The position numbers and the translations under genes are program-made. The notes below the pieces were generated by a model. That model was given only the letters and a program-made list of their open reading frames with translations. It was not told the DNA's origin and did not search any database. Source: Rhodobacter sp. (GTDB lineage: Bacteria; Pseudomonadota; Alphaproteobacteria; Rhodobacterales; Rhodobacteraceae). From it: a stretch of 39,760 nucleotides of DNA. Below are positions 1 through 7,809 of this stretch, piece by piece (positions within the stretch are counted from its first letter, which is position 1; each line of letters starts with the position of its first letter). Location: NCBI GenBank assembly GCA_013821825.1, contig PNJK01000030.1, positions 1 through 39,760 on the forward strand. The letters run 5' to 3'.

Positions 1-512
1 AGGATCTCGCCGGGGATTTCCTTGAAATAGGTGTAGAGCATCCAGATGATGATCGGCAGGTTCATCAGCATCAGCGCGATGACAAGGCCGGTCCTGGTGT
101 CGATCATCCCGGTCCGCAGAAAGATGAGGTAGAGCGGGATCATCACCGCGACGGAGGGCATCATCTTGGTGGACAGCATCCACATCAGAAGATCCTTGGT
201 CCGCTTTCCCGGCACGAAGGCCATCGCCCAGGCGGCGGGGATTGCGATGGCGAGTCCCAGAAGCGTGGAGCCGACCGAGAGCACCACCGAGTTCCAGAAG
301 AAGCGCGGATAGTCCGACCGTGCCCAGACTTCGGCGTAGTTCTCCAGCGTCCAGTCAGCGGTAAAAAGCTGGGGCGGCGAGGCGACGGCAGAGGCTTCGG
401 TCTTGAAGCTGGTCAGGATCATCCAGAGGACGGGGAAGAAGATGATCAGCGCCACGCTCCAGGCTGCGAGGGTAATTACCATTTTGCGGCGGGGGCTCAA
501 TCTGCGTGCCAT
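1..512 (-). CDS. smoG: Polyol/sugar ABC transporter permease (MalG/SmoG type), 3' end cut by window
   Basis: Inner-membrane permease of a carbohydrate ABC importer. About 170 residues are visible from an ATG at 512 (MARRLSPRRK...) and the C-terminus lies beyond the left edge. Visible are a basic N-terminus, a first membrane helix (AAWSVALIIFFPVLWMILTS), a periplasmic loop with WTLENYAEVW, and two more helices, as usual for MalG-type subunits. The EAA loop that contacts the ATPase would lie off the window. A good ribosome site (GAAGGAGC) precedes the ATG, which lies 11 bp after the stop of the partner permease, so the two are co-transcribed. The sorbitol/mannitol assignment is inferred from the neighbouring binding protein. 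Confidence 0.85.
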   Translation of the reverse strand, partial: MARRLSPRRKMVITLAAWSVALIIFFPVLWMILTSFKTEASAVASPPQLFTADWTLENYAEVWARSDYPRFFWNSVVLSVGSTLLGLAIAIPAAWAMAFVPGKRTKDLLMWMLSTKMMPSVAVMIPLYLIFLRTGMIDTRTGLVIALMLMNLPIIIWMLYTYFKEIPGEI

Positions 513-523
513 GGGGTGCTCCT

Positions 524-1396
524 TCAGGCGTCCAGGTGCCGGCCAATGCCGCGCATCAGGAAATAGGCCACGATGTTGGCCAGGATCACCGCGATGATCC
601 CGCCCGCTGCTGCGCGTCCGATGTCCTTGGCCGCGATCGCCTGTTTGAAGATCATGTAGGGCAGCGTGGTAGAGGCTGAACCGGGGCCGCCTTGCGTGGT
701 GGTGAAGATCTCGCCGAAGATGCCCAGAAGGAAGATCGTCTGGATCAGGATCACGACGGTGATCGCCCGGGTCATGTGGGGCAGGATGATGTAGCGGAAC
801 CGGCTGACCGCTGTCGCCCCGTCCATTTCGGCTGCCTCAAGCTGTTCCGACGACAAGGATTGCAGCGCGGTCAGAAAGATCAGCGTCGCGAAGGGCAGCC
901 ATTCCCAGGCAACGATGAAGATGACCGAGGCCATCGGGTAATTTTCCATGAACAGGATCGGTTTCATGCCGACACCCTGCGCCAGTGAGGCGAGCATGCC
1001 GTTCTGCGGGTGCATGAACAGGTTTTCCCAGATCGAGGCAGCCACGGGCGGCATGACGAAGAAGGGCGAGATGACCAGGATGCGCAGCGGGCCCTGGCCC
1101 CAGATCGGTTGATCGATCAACAGGGCGATCAGGATCCCGAAGATGATCGTGATGGCCAGAACGCCGCCAACCAGCAGAAGCGTGTTCGAGATCGCCATCC
1201 AGAACTCGGGGGAGTTGATGAACCAGGTATAGTTCCGAAAGCCGACCCAGCCCGTCCGGTCGGGTGAGATCAGCCGATAGAGCCGGAACGAATAATAGAT
1301 GGTCATGGCCAGGGGGATGATCATCCAGATGAACAGGACGATGACCGAGGGCGCGACCATCAGGCGGGCTGCAAGACGTGAGGACTGCGTTGCCAC
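524..1396 (-). CDS. smoF: Polyol/sugar ABC transporter permease (MalF/SmoF type)
   Basis: A 290-residue integral membrane permease with six predicted helices, the normal length for single-domain MalF-type subunits. The ATPase-contacting EAA loop is clear near residues 190-215: EAAEMDGA followed ten residues later by ILPHM. The N-terminus (RLAARLMVAPSVIVLFIWMI) is the first helix. It pairs with the permease 11 bp downstream to form the transmembrane channel. It is separated from the binding-protein gene by 127 bp holding a strong hairpin. The substrate is probably sorbitol/mannitol, as in Rhodobacter SmoEFGK; this is inferred from resemblance and gene order. The ATPase gene is not in the window. 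Confidence 0.9.
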   Translation of the reverse strand: MATQSSRLAARLMVAPSVIVLFIWMIIPLAMTIYYSFRLYRLISPDRTGWVGFRNYTWFINSPEFWMAISNTLLLVGGVLAITIIFGILIALLIDQPIWGQGPLRILVISPFFVMPPVAASIWENLFMHPQNGMLASLAQGVGMKPILFMENYPMASVIFIVAWEWLPFATLIFLTALQSLSSEQLEAAEMDGATAVSRFRYIILPHMTRAITVVILIQTIFLLGIFGEIFTTTQGGPGSASTTLPYMIFKQAIAAKDIGRAAAGGIIAVILANIVAYFLMRGIGRHLDA

Positions 1397-1523
1397 GGGT
1401 GTGTCTCCGCTTCAGGGGTTAAGCTGATCCAGATGGACGGGCTACGGCCGGGCACCCCGCGCATCCTGGAAACTGCGGGGGAGAAAAGGTAACCCGGCCC
1501 GAGGTCGGGCCGGGTTCGCGGTC
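1397..1523 (-). other. Intercistronic spacer between binding protein and permeases
   Basis: A 127 bp spacer within the transporter operon. Its main content is the perfect inverted repeat at 1491-1516, listed separately. No open frame with coding character is seen. The spacing is unusual, because the other joints of this operon are 11 bp or overlapping. Confidence 0.7.
1491..1516 (-). terminator. Perfect 10-bp hairpin after the binding-protein gene (attenuator or mRNA stabiliser)
   Basis: The arms AACCCGGCCC and GGGCCGGGTT are exact reverse complements around a 6-nt loop, starting 7 bp after the stop of the solute-binding protein gene on the minus strand. Downstream on the transcript comes ACCTTTTCTC, a short, imperfect U-rich stretch. 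By analogy with malE-malF type operons, such a hairpin either terminates part of the transcripts or protects the upstream message from 3' decay, giving more binding protein than permease. The sequence shows the hairpin; the role is inferred. Confidence 0.6.
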
Positions 1524-2837
1524 TTACTTGATGTAGCCAGAGGCGGTCATTTCCTCCACAGCCAGAGCTTGCGCTTCGGCAAGGGCGTCATCAACCGACT
1601 TCTGACCGGCCAGGGCCGCCGAGAAGATCTCGCCAACGCTGGTAGCCAGGCCCGCAAACTCGGGGATCGCGACGAACTGCACGCCGACGTAGGGCACCGG
1701 CTTGGTGGCCGGGTTGGTCGGGTCAGCCGCGTTGATGCTGTCGATCGTCATCTTGGCGAAGGGCAGCGCTGCGTATTCCGCGTTGGAATAAAGCGAGGTG
1801 CGGGTGCCCGGAGGGGCGTTGCGCCAGCCTTCTTTCGACGCGACAAGGGCGATGTAGTCCTTGTTGGTTGCCCAGTTGACGAAGGTCTTGGCTGCATCCT
1901 TGGCGTCAGACGACGCGGGGATCGCCAGCGACCAGGCCCAGAGCCAGTTCGCCCGCTTGCCAAGACCGGCATCGGGGGCCAGCGCAAAGCCGACCTGCTC
2001 GGCAAATTCGGACTGAGCCGGATCGGTCAGCGAGCCTGCCGAAACGGTGGCGTCCATTCGCATGGCGCATTTGCCCTGCAGCGACAGCGTCAGGTTTTCG
2101 TTGTAGCCGTTGTTCGACGCGCCGGGCGGACCGTATTTGGTCAGAAGCTCGACATAGTCGGTCATCACGGCTTTCCATTCCGGCTGGTCGAACTGGGGAA
2201 CCCAGTTTTCGTCGAACCAGCGCGCGCCGTAGCTGTTGGCCATGGTGGTCAGGAAGGCCATGTTCTCGCCCCAGCCGGCCTTGCCGCGCAGGCAGATGCC
2301 GTAGATGCCGGCCTCGGCGTCGGTCATCGCGGCGGCTGCGGCCTTGATGTCGTCCCAGGTGGGCGCGTCGGGTATGGTGATGCCGGCCTTTTCGGCCAGG
2401 TCCTTGCGGTAGTTCACGAAGGACGATTCGCCGTAGAAGGGCGAGGCGTAGAGGTTGCCATCAACGGTCAGACCGCCGCGGATCGCGGGCAGCAGGTCGT
2501 CCACGTCATAGTCGGCGGGCAGGTCGTTCAGGCTTTCCAGCCAACCCTGCTTGGCCCAGATCGGAACCTCATAGGTGCCGATGGTGATGACGTCATACTG
2601 ACCACCGCCGGTGGCGATGTCGGTCGTCACGTTCTGGCGCAGGACGTTTTCTTCCAGCGTCACCCATTCGACCTTGATGTCGGGGTTCTTGGCATAGAAG
2701 TCGTCCATCAGACCCTGCATGCGGATCATGTCGCCATTGTTCACGGTGGCAACAGTGATGGTGGTTTCGGCCATCGCGGTGCCCGCAAAGGCAACGAGGG
2801 CGGTCGCGCCGAGAAGGGCGCGGAAAGTCGTTGTCAT
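1524..2837 (-). CDS. smoE: Periplasmic polyol-binding protein of an ABC importer (SmoE-like, SBP family 1)
   Basis: A 437-residue extracellular solute-binding protein, about the length of Rhodobacter SmoE (mannitol/sorbitol binding). Residues 1-23 form a Sec signal peptide (hydrophobic ALLGATALVAFAG, cleavage after TAMA). The mature N-terminus TITVATVNNGDMIRMQ and the segment QYDVITIGTYEVPIWAKQGW are typical of polyol-type family 1 binding proteins. The start at 2837 has a strong ribosome site (GGGAGGATACC). It delivers substrate to the two permeases encoded downstream and is probably controlled by the SorC-type protein encoded just upstream. Exact polyol specificity cannot be read from the sequence. 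Confidence 0.9.
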   Translation of the reverse strand: MTTTFRALLGATALVAFAGTAMAETTITVATVNNGDMIRMQGLMDDFYAKNPDIKVEWVTLEENVLRQNVTTDIATGGGQYDVITIGTYEVPIWAKQGWLESLNDLPADYDVDDLLPAIRGGLTVDGNLYASPFYGESSFVNYRKDLAEKAGITIPDAPTWDDIKAAAAAMTDAEAGIYGICLRGKAGWGENMAFLTTMANSYGARWFDENWVPQFDQPEWKAVMTDYVELLTKYGPPGASNNGYNENLTLSLQGKCAMRMDATVSAGSLTDPAQSEFAEQVGFALAPDAGLGKRANWLWAWSLAIPASSDAKDAAKTFVNWATNKDYIALVASKEGWRNAPPGTRTSLYSNAEYAALPFAKMTIDSINAADPTNPATKPVPYVGVQFVAIPEFAGLATSVGEIFSAALAGQKSVDDALAEAQALAVEEMTASGYIK

Positions 2838-2948
2838 GGTATCCTCCCTGGATCAGCGTATGAGCAAATCATCGCTACGTGGGTAAATGCTCACATTTGG
2901 CCCAGAGTCGTCAAGCCCTGTCTTTCGCCGCATTTGCGAAGGTCCGGA
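2838..2948 (-). promoter_or_regulatory. Promoter/operator region of the polyol transporter operon
   Basis: A 111 bp gap between regulator and binding-protein gene. It is noticeably AT-richer than its surroundings. It contains the palindrome AAATG-CTCA-CATTT at 2885-2898 and a second dyad, TGAGCA (2861-2866) with TGCTCA (2888-2893), the two sharing the TGCTCA half. These are the obvious candidate binding sites for the SorC-family regulator encoded immediately upstream. A promoter here would let the transporter be transcribed apart from the HAD and regulator genes. Inference only. Confidence 0.5.
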
Positions 2949-3899
2949 CTAGGTCAGAAGCAACCTGGCGGTGGGTTCGTCCGTGACCAACCCGTTGAGA
3001 ATGTAAGATTTCAATGCCGCCCGGATCGCCGGAACCTTTGATGCACCCGCAGCAACGCCGATCGCCGGGCGCGGAAGACCCTGGGCCACGCGCACGCCAC
3101 CCGTGCGGATATTGGTGCCGACGTCCAGATAATTGCCGTCCGAATCGAATACCCAGCCTGCAACTTCGCCGGCTGCCCCGGCCGCCTGCATCTCGTCCAG
3201 TTCGGCCCGGCTGACGAAGCCATCGGCCAGAAGCGGCGCGTCGTTCGACATTTGACCGACACCGACGAAGATCACGTCGGCAGTCCTGGCCAGTTCCACC
3301 ACCCGGCGCACCGGGGCAAGGGCGTGGAAAGCTGCGTTCTCTTCTGCCGTGGTCGAGATCACCGGGACCGGCATCGGGTAATGCGGGGCGCGGACCTTGT
3401 CGGCGATGCGCATGACCACGTCGAAGAACGAGGCGGAACCGTCCGGTGCGATGTTGCCGATCAGCGACACCAGGCGATGCTGGGGCGCGTCGATCTCGGT
3501 CATGGAATCGACCATGCCGCGCATGCCGCGCCCGGTGCCAAGTGCTATCACCAGCGGCTCCGGCATCCGAAGGAAACGCTCCAGCTCTGCCGCAGCGGCA
3601 GGCGCGATGGATCGCACCGGATCGGCTCCGGGACCAAGGCCCGGCGACACGCGCACCCGGATCTGGCCGAACCGGTCGGTCAGCGCGGCCTCAAGATCAA
3701 GGCAGGCGCCGATGCGGTGGTTCAGGCGGACATGGATCAAACCCTCGGCCATGGCCCGCGAAACAAGGCGCTGCGCCCGCTGGCGGCTGACGCCAAGTTC
3801 AGAGGCAATCTGGTCCTGTGTCTTGCCGGCGACATAGTAAAGCCAGCCGGCCCGCGCGGCGTCGTCAAGCAGGGTGGGATCGGGTTCAATCCGGTTCAT
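2949..3899 (-). CDS. SorC-family sugar-binding transcriptional regulator
   Basis: A 316-residue regulator. Residues 10-55 contain the N-terminal helix-turn-helix (AGKTQDQIASELGVSRQRAQRLV). The rest is the SorC sugar-phosphate-binding domain with the typical LGTGRGM near residue 120, VGVGQM near residue 215 and the C-terminal RPAIGVAAGASKV. SorC-family proteins sense a phosphorylated sugar or polyol and control an adjacent catabolic operon. The ATG at 3899 overlaps the stop of the HAD gene in an ATGA arrangement, so translation is coupled. Its position just upstream of the SmoE-like gene makes it the likely regulator of the transporter, acting through the palindromes at 2861-2898. Confidence 0.9.
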   Translation of the reverse strand: MNRIEPDPTLLDDAARAGWLYYVAGKTQDQIASELGVSRQRAQRLVSRAMAEGLIHVRLNHRIGACLDLEAALTDRFGQIRVRVSPGLGPGADPVRSIAPAAAAELERFLRMPEPLVIALGTGRGMRGMVDSMTEIDAPQHRLVSLIGNIAPDGSASFFDVVMRIADKVRAPHYPMPVPVISTTAEENAAFHALAPVRRVVELARTADVIFVGVGQMSNDAPLLADGFVSRAELDEMQAAGAAGEVAGWVFDSDGNYLDVGTNIRTGGVRVAQGLPRPAIGVAAGASKVPAIRAALKSYILNGLVTDEPTARLLLT

Positions 3900-4570
3900 C
3901 TTGGTCTCCGCAGGGCCGGGGCAGTCTGGAAGAAGTCTGCGAAGGCGTCAAATGTTCGGTTCGGGCGGGCGTGATCGGGGTCTTCGCTGGTCGGAGCCCG
4001 ACCCGCGAAATGGCTGCCGCCGGTGAAGTGCCAGACCTCCATTCCTGCCGCTATGGCAGCGCTCAGGCCGGTCCTGCTGTCCTCGATCACCAGCGTTCTG
4101 GCAGGGGATGCGCCCATGCAGGCGGCGGCGAACAGGAACAGGTCGGGCGCCGGCTTGCCGCGCTCTACCTGGCTTGCGGTGAACAGCCGGTCGCCGACCC
4201 GGTCGCGCAGACCGGTCAGCGACAAAGACATGTCGGCCCGGCGCGGCGATGAAGATGTGGCGACGCAGAACGGTACGGCAAGATCATCAAGAGCCTCGGG
4301 AGCGCCCGGCATCACGCTTAGACTGCGGCGGAATTCATCCAGAAGCCGCTCGCGGTACTGGTCCTCGAATTCTGCGGGCAGATCCAACCCGAATTCGTGG
4401 CGAATCTGCGCCATCACCGTCGGGTAGCTGCGACCAAGGAAGTTCCGCGCCACATAGTCGAGATCAATCTGAACGCCCAGACGGCCAAGTTCCCGGATCA
4501 GCATCCGGGCCGAGATGATCTCGCTGTCGATCAGCACGCCATCGCAGTCGAAGATCACCAGATCGAACAC
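3896..4570 (-). CDS. HAD-superfamily sugar phosphatase/phosphoglucomutase-like hydrolase
   Basis: HAD subfamily IA hydrolase (beta-phosphoglucomutase/phosphatase-like). The catalytic motif DCDG with LIDSE lies at the N-terminus, the Ser/Thr motif is VATSSS, the conserved Lys is in ERGKPAPD and the acidic motif is VIEDSRTG. The frame is open from an ATG at 4603, but I prefer the GTG at 4570, which gives MFDLVIFDCDG and has AAGGGGG five bases upstream; this yields 224 residues, normal for the family. It overlaps the SorC regulator by 4 bp. In this setting it probably dephosphorylates or interconverts a sugar phosphate from polyol catabolism, but the substrate is unknown. Confidence 0.85.
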   Translation of the reverse strand: MFDLVIFDCDGVLIDSEIISARMLIRELGRLGVQIDLDYVARNFLGRSYPTVMAQIRHEFGLDLPAEFEDQYRERLLDEFRRSLSVMPGAPEALDDLAVPFCVATSSSPRRADMSLSLTGLRDRVGDRLFTASQVERGKPAPDLFLFAAACMGASPARTLVIEDSRTGLSAAIAAGMEVWHFTGGSHFAGRAPTSEDPDHARPNRTFDAFADFFQTAPALRRPR

Positions 4571-4639
4571 CGCCACCCCCTTGTTGTCCGCCAGAGGGAT
4601 CATCGCGGCCGCGCGGCTGTCAAGTACAAGTGAAAGGGT

Positions 4640-5764
4640 TCAGGTCAGAAGCGACCAGAGGCCCGCCACGGCGGCAACGGCGAGAACGATGCCCGCGCCG
4701 AAAAAATAGCCAACGTTATCAGACATAAAGCGTCTGCCGGCCTGCGCCGCCGCTGCTGTTGATACGGTCGCAGCCGGCGCAGGCTCGGGCGTGGCGGGCT
4801 GCAATTCACCCTCTTCGCCCAGGCGGATCATCTCAAGCCAGGCAGAAGCGCTGTGAATGCGGTCCTTCGGCAAGACCCTGGTCGCCTTGTCGATCGATTC
4901 CAGGAATCCCTGGGGATAGCCCGGATATCGACCGGCCAGTGGTTGATATGGGTCAGGCAACCCCTCGGCCACAAGGGCCAGCCGCCGCTGGCTTTCCGGG
5001 GGGGCCTTGCCGGTGATCACGTGATAGACCGTGGCCCCAAGCGCATAAAGGTCGCTTGAGGGGCTCTGCTCGGCCCCGGTCAGGTAGAATTCCTGCGGAG
5101 AATAGCCGTCTTTCACCACCCGTCGCCCGGTCAATACGCGCGTGGCGCGGACGACCTGTTCGCTGGCGGCGCCAAAGTCGATCAGCACCGGATTGCCGTT
5201 CTGATCGATCAGGATGTTGTCCGGCGAGATGTCGCGATGCAGGATTCCGGCCTGATGGATGAACTCGACCGCGCTGAGCATCTTCTTCAGCAACAGGACG
5301 ATTTCGTCGGGCGTGAAGGCTTGGTCGGTCGACTCAAGAATGTCGTGAAGGTCTTTGCCTTTGATGAAGTCGATCGCCATGTAGGCCGTGTCGTTGTCTT
5401 CGAAGACCTGATGCACGCCAACGATATTCGGATGGACCAGCTTGGCAAGGCTGCGTGCCTCGTCCATGAAGTTCTCCACGAAGCTCCGCAACTCGCCAGT
5501 GTGCTTGCGCGACCGGGCGCGCACGATCGAGGTGCTGCGCCGGCACAGCGCGTTCGGGAAGCATTCCTTGATGACGACAGTCCGCTCCAGCGAATCCTTG
5601 GCCAGATAGGTGATGCCGAAACCGCCCGAATTCAGGAAGCCAAGGATGGTGTACTGGCCGCCAAGCAGTTGTGTGCCTTCCTTCAGATCATCGGCAAAGA
5701 CATCCGGCTCCACCTGGTAGGGGGCTGCGTCAAGGCGCGGGTCGATCTTCGTAGGGCCTTGCAT
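4640..5764 (-). CDS. Membrane-anchored Ser/Thr protein kinase (Hanks type)
   Basis: A 374-residue eukaryotic-like kinase. The glycine loop is NSGGFGITY (45-53), the ATP lysine K66 is in VVIKE, the helix-C Glu is probably E102, the catalytic loop is HRDISPDN (176-183) and the metal site is DFG (196-198). All catalytic residues are present, so it should be active. A Pro/Ala-rich linker follows at about 320-345, then a single C-terminal membrane helix (about 351-373) with essentially no extracytoplasmic sensor domain. It is not in an obvious operon with a phosphatase or FHA protein; the HAD gene starts 36-69 bp downstream. Substrate and signal are unknown. Confidence 0.9.
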   Translation of the reverse strand: MQGPTKIDPRLDAAPYQVEPDVFADDLKEGTQLLGGQYTILGFLNSGGFGITYLAKDSLERTVVIKECFPNALCRRSTSIVRARSRKHTGELRSFVENFMDEARSLAKLVHPNIVGVHQVFEDNDTAYMAIDFIKGKDLHDILESTDQAFTPDEIVLLLKKMLSAVEFIHQAGILHRDISPDNILIDQNGNPVLIDFGAASEQVVRATRVLTGRRVVKDGYSPQEFYLTGAEQSPSSDLYALGATVYHVITGKAPPESQRRLALVAEGLPDPYQPLAGRYPGYPQGFLESIDKATRVLPKDRIHSASAWLEMIRLGEEGELQPATPEPAPAATVSTAAAAQAGRRFMSDNVGYFFGAGIVLAVAAVAGLWSLLT

Positions 5765-6249
5765 CGATTGCGTTTCCAGTCCGGTGCCGTCGTCCTCAAG
5801 TTTTCGAAAGTCTCATCACGGCACCCATCACGAACCGTCGGCGACTGAATGTGAGGTTACACTGAGAATGTCACTTCTTCAGGTCAGGGTCAGCGGAAAT
5901 CTTGCCGTGGGCTGGGCCGAAAGTGGCGGCGGGGCGTCAGGAATGTGGCAGGAAGATGGCCATGACCTGGTTCCCTTCGCTGCCATGGCCGGCAAAACCC
6001 CATAAACAACCGATATTATTTCATTTGTTGCCTGGAGGCGACTGCGCGCCTGCCAGTAGACCTCTGATGCCGACCACCTGGCACTGTGGTAAAAAAATCA
6101 GCATTAGCAGTGGGATGGAGCATGGAATTGACAGGCGAAGACCGAAAGGGGCAGCGGGCCCAGGCCTTTGCGACAACTTCGAAATGTATTCATTGCGATC
6201 CCGCTCGCGCCGGGTGCGTCATCCTGCACAAGCGATTCGGTCCGGTCCC
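5765..6249. other. 485-bp region without a confident gene, upstream of the kinase
   Basis: It lies between the kinase start and the CRTAC1 stop, both on minus. It holds an AT-rich patch around 6003-6030 (unusual here) and a weak dyad ACCAC/GTGGT at 6073-6090 followed by seven A. On plus, an ORF of 45 codons (5868-6005, MSLLQVRVSG... ending MAGKTP) has passable codon use but no convincing ribosome site and no relative I recognise. I do not call it as a gene. The region could hold the kinase promoter and a long leader, an sRNA, or a decayed gene. Confidence 0.5.
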
Positions 6250-7809
6250 TCAGTCGGGCCGCCAGATTTCGGGGGGGCGACCGGGGCGCAGGATCTGGAA
6301 ACTCTGCGCCGGAACCGTCTGCCAGTCCCCGGCGGTGCCGTCTGGCCAGACCACGCGCAGCTCGACCGTTTTCTTGTCGCCAAGGCCGAAATGCAGCCAG
6401 CCGACCGACCCGCTTACATGCCCCCCGCCCGAGGTGATCTCGTGCCGTTCCACCACCTCGTCGCGTTTGATTTCGATCACCGCGCCGATCGCGTCGCGAT
6501 TGGTCCCGGGTTGTTCCAGCCGGACCTGTAGCCAATTACCCGCCAGATCTCCGGTGGACCGCCAGATCTCGACCGGGGTCCAGCGGTTCACAACGACAAG
6601 GTCCAGCCGTCCATCCAGGTTGAAATCCACCACCTGCGCCCCGCGTGACGTGGCGAAACTGCCCACCCCGGCCCGGTCTCCGGCTTCGACAAAGGTGCCG
6701 TCCGCCTGCTGCAACATCAGGTTGTTAGGATCCTGCGCCGCGAAATCCGGCATCTGCGACACGTTGCCCTTGGCCACGAAGAGATCAAGCAGGCCGTCGT
6801 TGTTCACATCGGCAAACTGCGCGTGCCAGGCGGTCGAGGGGTTGAGATCGCCCCCGGTATAGGGCCGGTGCGCGGTGACGCCTGAAGGATAGGCGATGTC
6901 GGCAAAATCCGGCAGACCCCTGGCGGGGTCCTTCAAGACCTGCAGCTTGTTGTCGGCCATGCTGGTCAGGTAATAATCCGGATAGCCATCCCGGTTGATA
7001 TCTGCCGAAGCTATGCCCATCCCCCAGATGCGCAGGCGTTTCCAGCCCTCGGCCTCCGTATAGAGCCGGGGCTGCAGGCCAGGCTCCAGACGCCAAAGCT
7101 GCTCCTGACCGCCCTTGTAGTATTCACGGTCGTTTGACACCCGCAGCGCGGGCTGGCCGGACCGGTTCCAGTCGGTGAACAGCATCGACAGCGCGCAGTA
7201 GGACGGGGTCAGGGGCAGGGGCGGCGCAAAGCCCAGACCCTCGGGCCGGTGCAGCCAGTTGTCGGTGCAGGATCCCCAAGGAAAAGCCGTCTCTTTGCGG
7301 TCAAGGTAGTTGCCGATGGCCAACGTGGGCCAGGTGGCCCCCGGTTCCCAGATCGCCGCAAAGGCGGTTGACCAGGCGTCGCCGCCATCAAAGCCCCAGG
7401 TGGCCGTCGCATCCTCGAACCTGCAGTCGCCAAGGCCGCGGAACAGCTTGTTCTCGCCCAGCCGCAGCACCACAAGATCCATCACCCCGTCGCTGTCGAT
7501 ATCCAGCGGATAAGCCCCGATCACCGCGTCAAGCGTCAGGGCATCGGTCTTCTCGAAGCTGAGGGCGCCACCTTGGGGGCTGCGGTTCCGGTAAAGCGCC
7601 GAAGGCCCTGCGCCACCAGAGATGAACAGGTCAGGGAACCGGTCGCCCGAACAATCAAACGTCGCAACCCCGCCGCCGACCATGTATTCCCATTCGCCGC
7701 TGTAGACCGTGTCGATACCGGCGGTCAGCGTCTCCTCGGTGAAGCGTGGCAGGGCAGGTTCGGCCGCAAGCGGTGCGGCGGTGGCAAGGAAAACCAGGGC
7801 GCGGATCAT
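6250..7809 (-). CDS. Secreted CRTAC1-family protein (FG-GAP/VCBS repeats plus ASPIC/UnbV domain)
   Basis: A 519-residue secreted protein. The ATG at 7809, not the further upstream one, gives a clean signal peptide (MIRALVFLATAAPLAAEP) and overlaps the preceding stop by 4 bp (ATGA). Several Ca-binding FG-GAP-type loops of the pattern DxxxDxxxD are visible: DCSGDRFPD, DIDSDGVMD, DINRDGYPD, DVNNDGLLD and DFNLDGRLD, consistent with a beta-propeller. The C-terminus (about RDAIGAVIEIK to SFQILRPG) matches the ASPIC/UnbV domain. Such proteins are adhesive or interaction modules; no enzymatic residues are obvious. Coupling to the haloperoxidase-like gene suggests a joint periplasmic or extracellular role. 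Confidence 0.88.
   Translation of the reverse strand: MIRALVFLATAAPLAAEPALPRFTEETLTAGIDTVYSGEWEYMVGGGVATFDCSGDRFPDLFISGGAGPSALYRNRSPQGGALSFEKTDALTLDAVIGAYPLDIDSDGVMDLVVLRLGENKLFRGLGDCRFEDATATWGFDGGDAWSTAFAAIWEPGATWPTLAIGNYLDRKETAFPWGSCTDNWLHRPEGLGFAPPLPLTPSYCALSMLFTDWNRSGQPALRVSNDREYYKGGQEQLWRLEPGLQPRLYTEAEGWKRLRIWGMGIASADINRDGYPDYYLTSMADNKLQVLKDPARGLPDFADIAYPSGVTAHRPYTGGDLNPSTAWHAQFADVNNDGLLDLFVAKGNVSQMPDFAAQDPNNLMLQQADGTFVEAGDRAGVGSFATSRGAQVVDFNLDGRLDLVVVNRWTPVEIWRSTGDLAGNWLQVRLEQPGTNRDAIGAVIEIKRDEVVERHEITSGGGHVSGSVGWLHFGLGDKKTVELRVVWPDGTAGDWQTVPAQSFQILRPGRPPEIWRPD

Noticed and set aside
1569-3041. Plus-strand ORF of 490 codons opposite the polyol-binding protein
   Set aside because: The minus strand encodes a signal-peptide-bearing binding protein with a strong ribosome site; the antisense frame has no recognisable content.
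4604-4639. TTGACA box before the HAD gene as a strong promoter
   Set aside because: A consensus-like -35 is present on minus but no credible -10 lies 16-18 bp downstream.
5868-6005. 45-codon ORF upstream of the kinase
   Set aside because: Composition is acceptable but the ribosome site is poor and no relative is recognised; kept only as a note in the gap entry.
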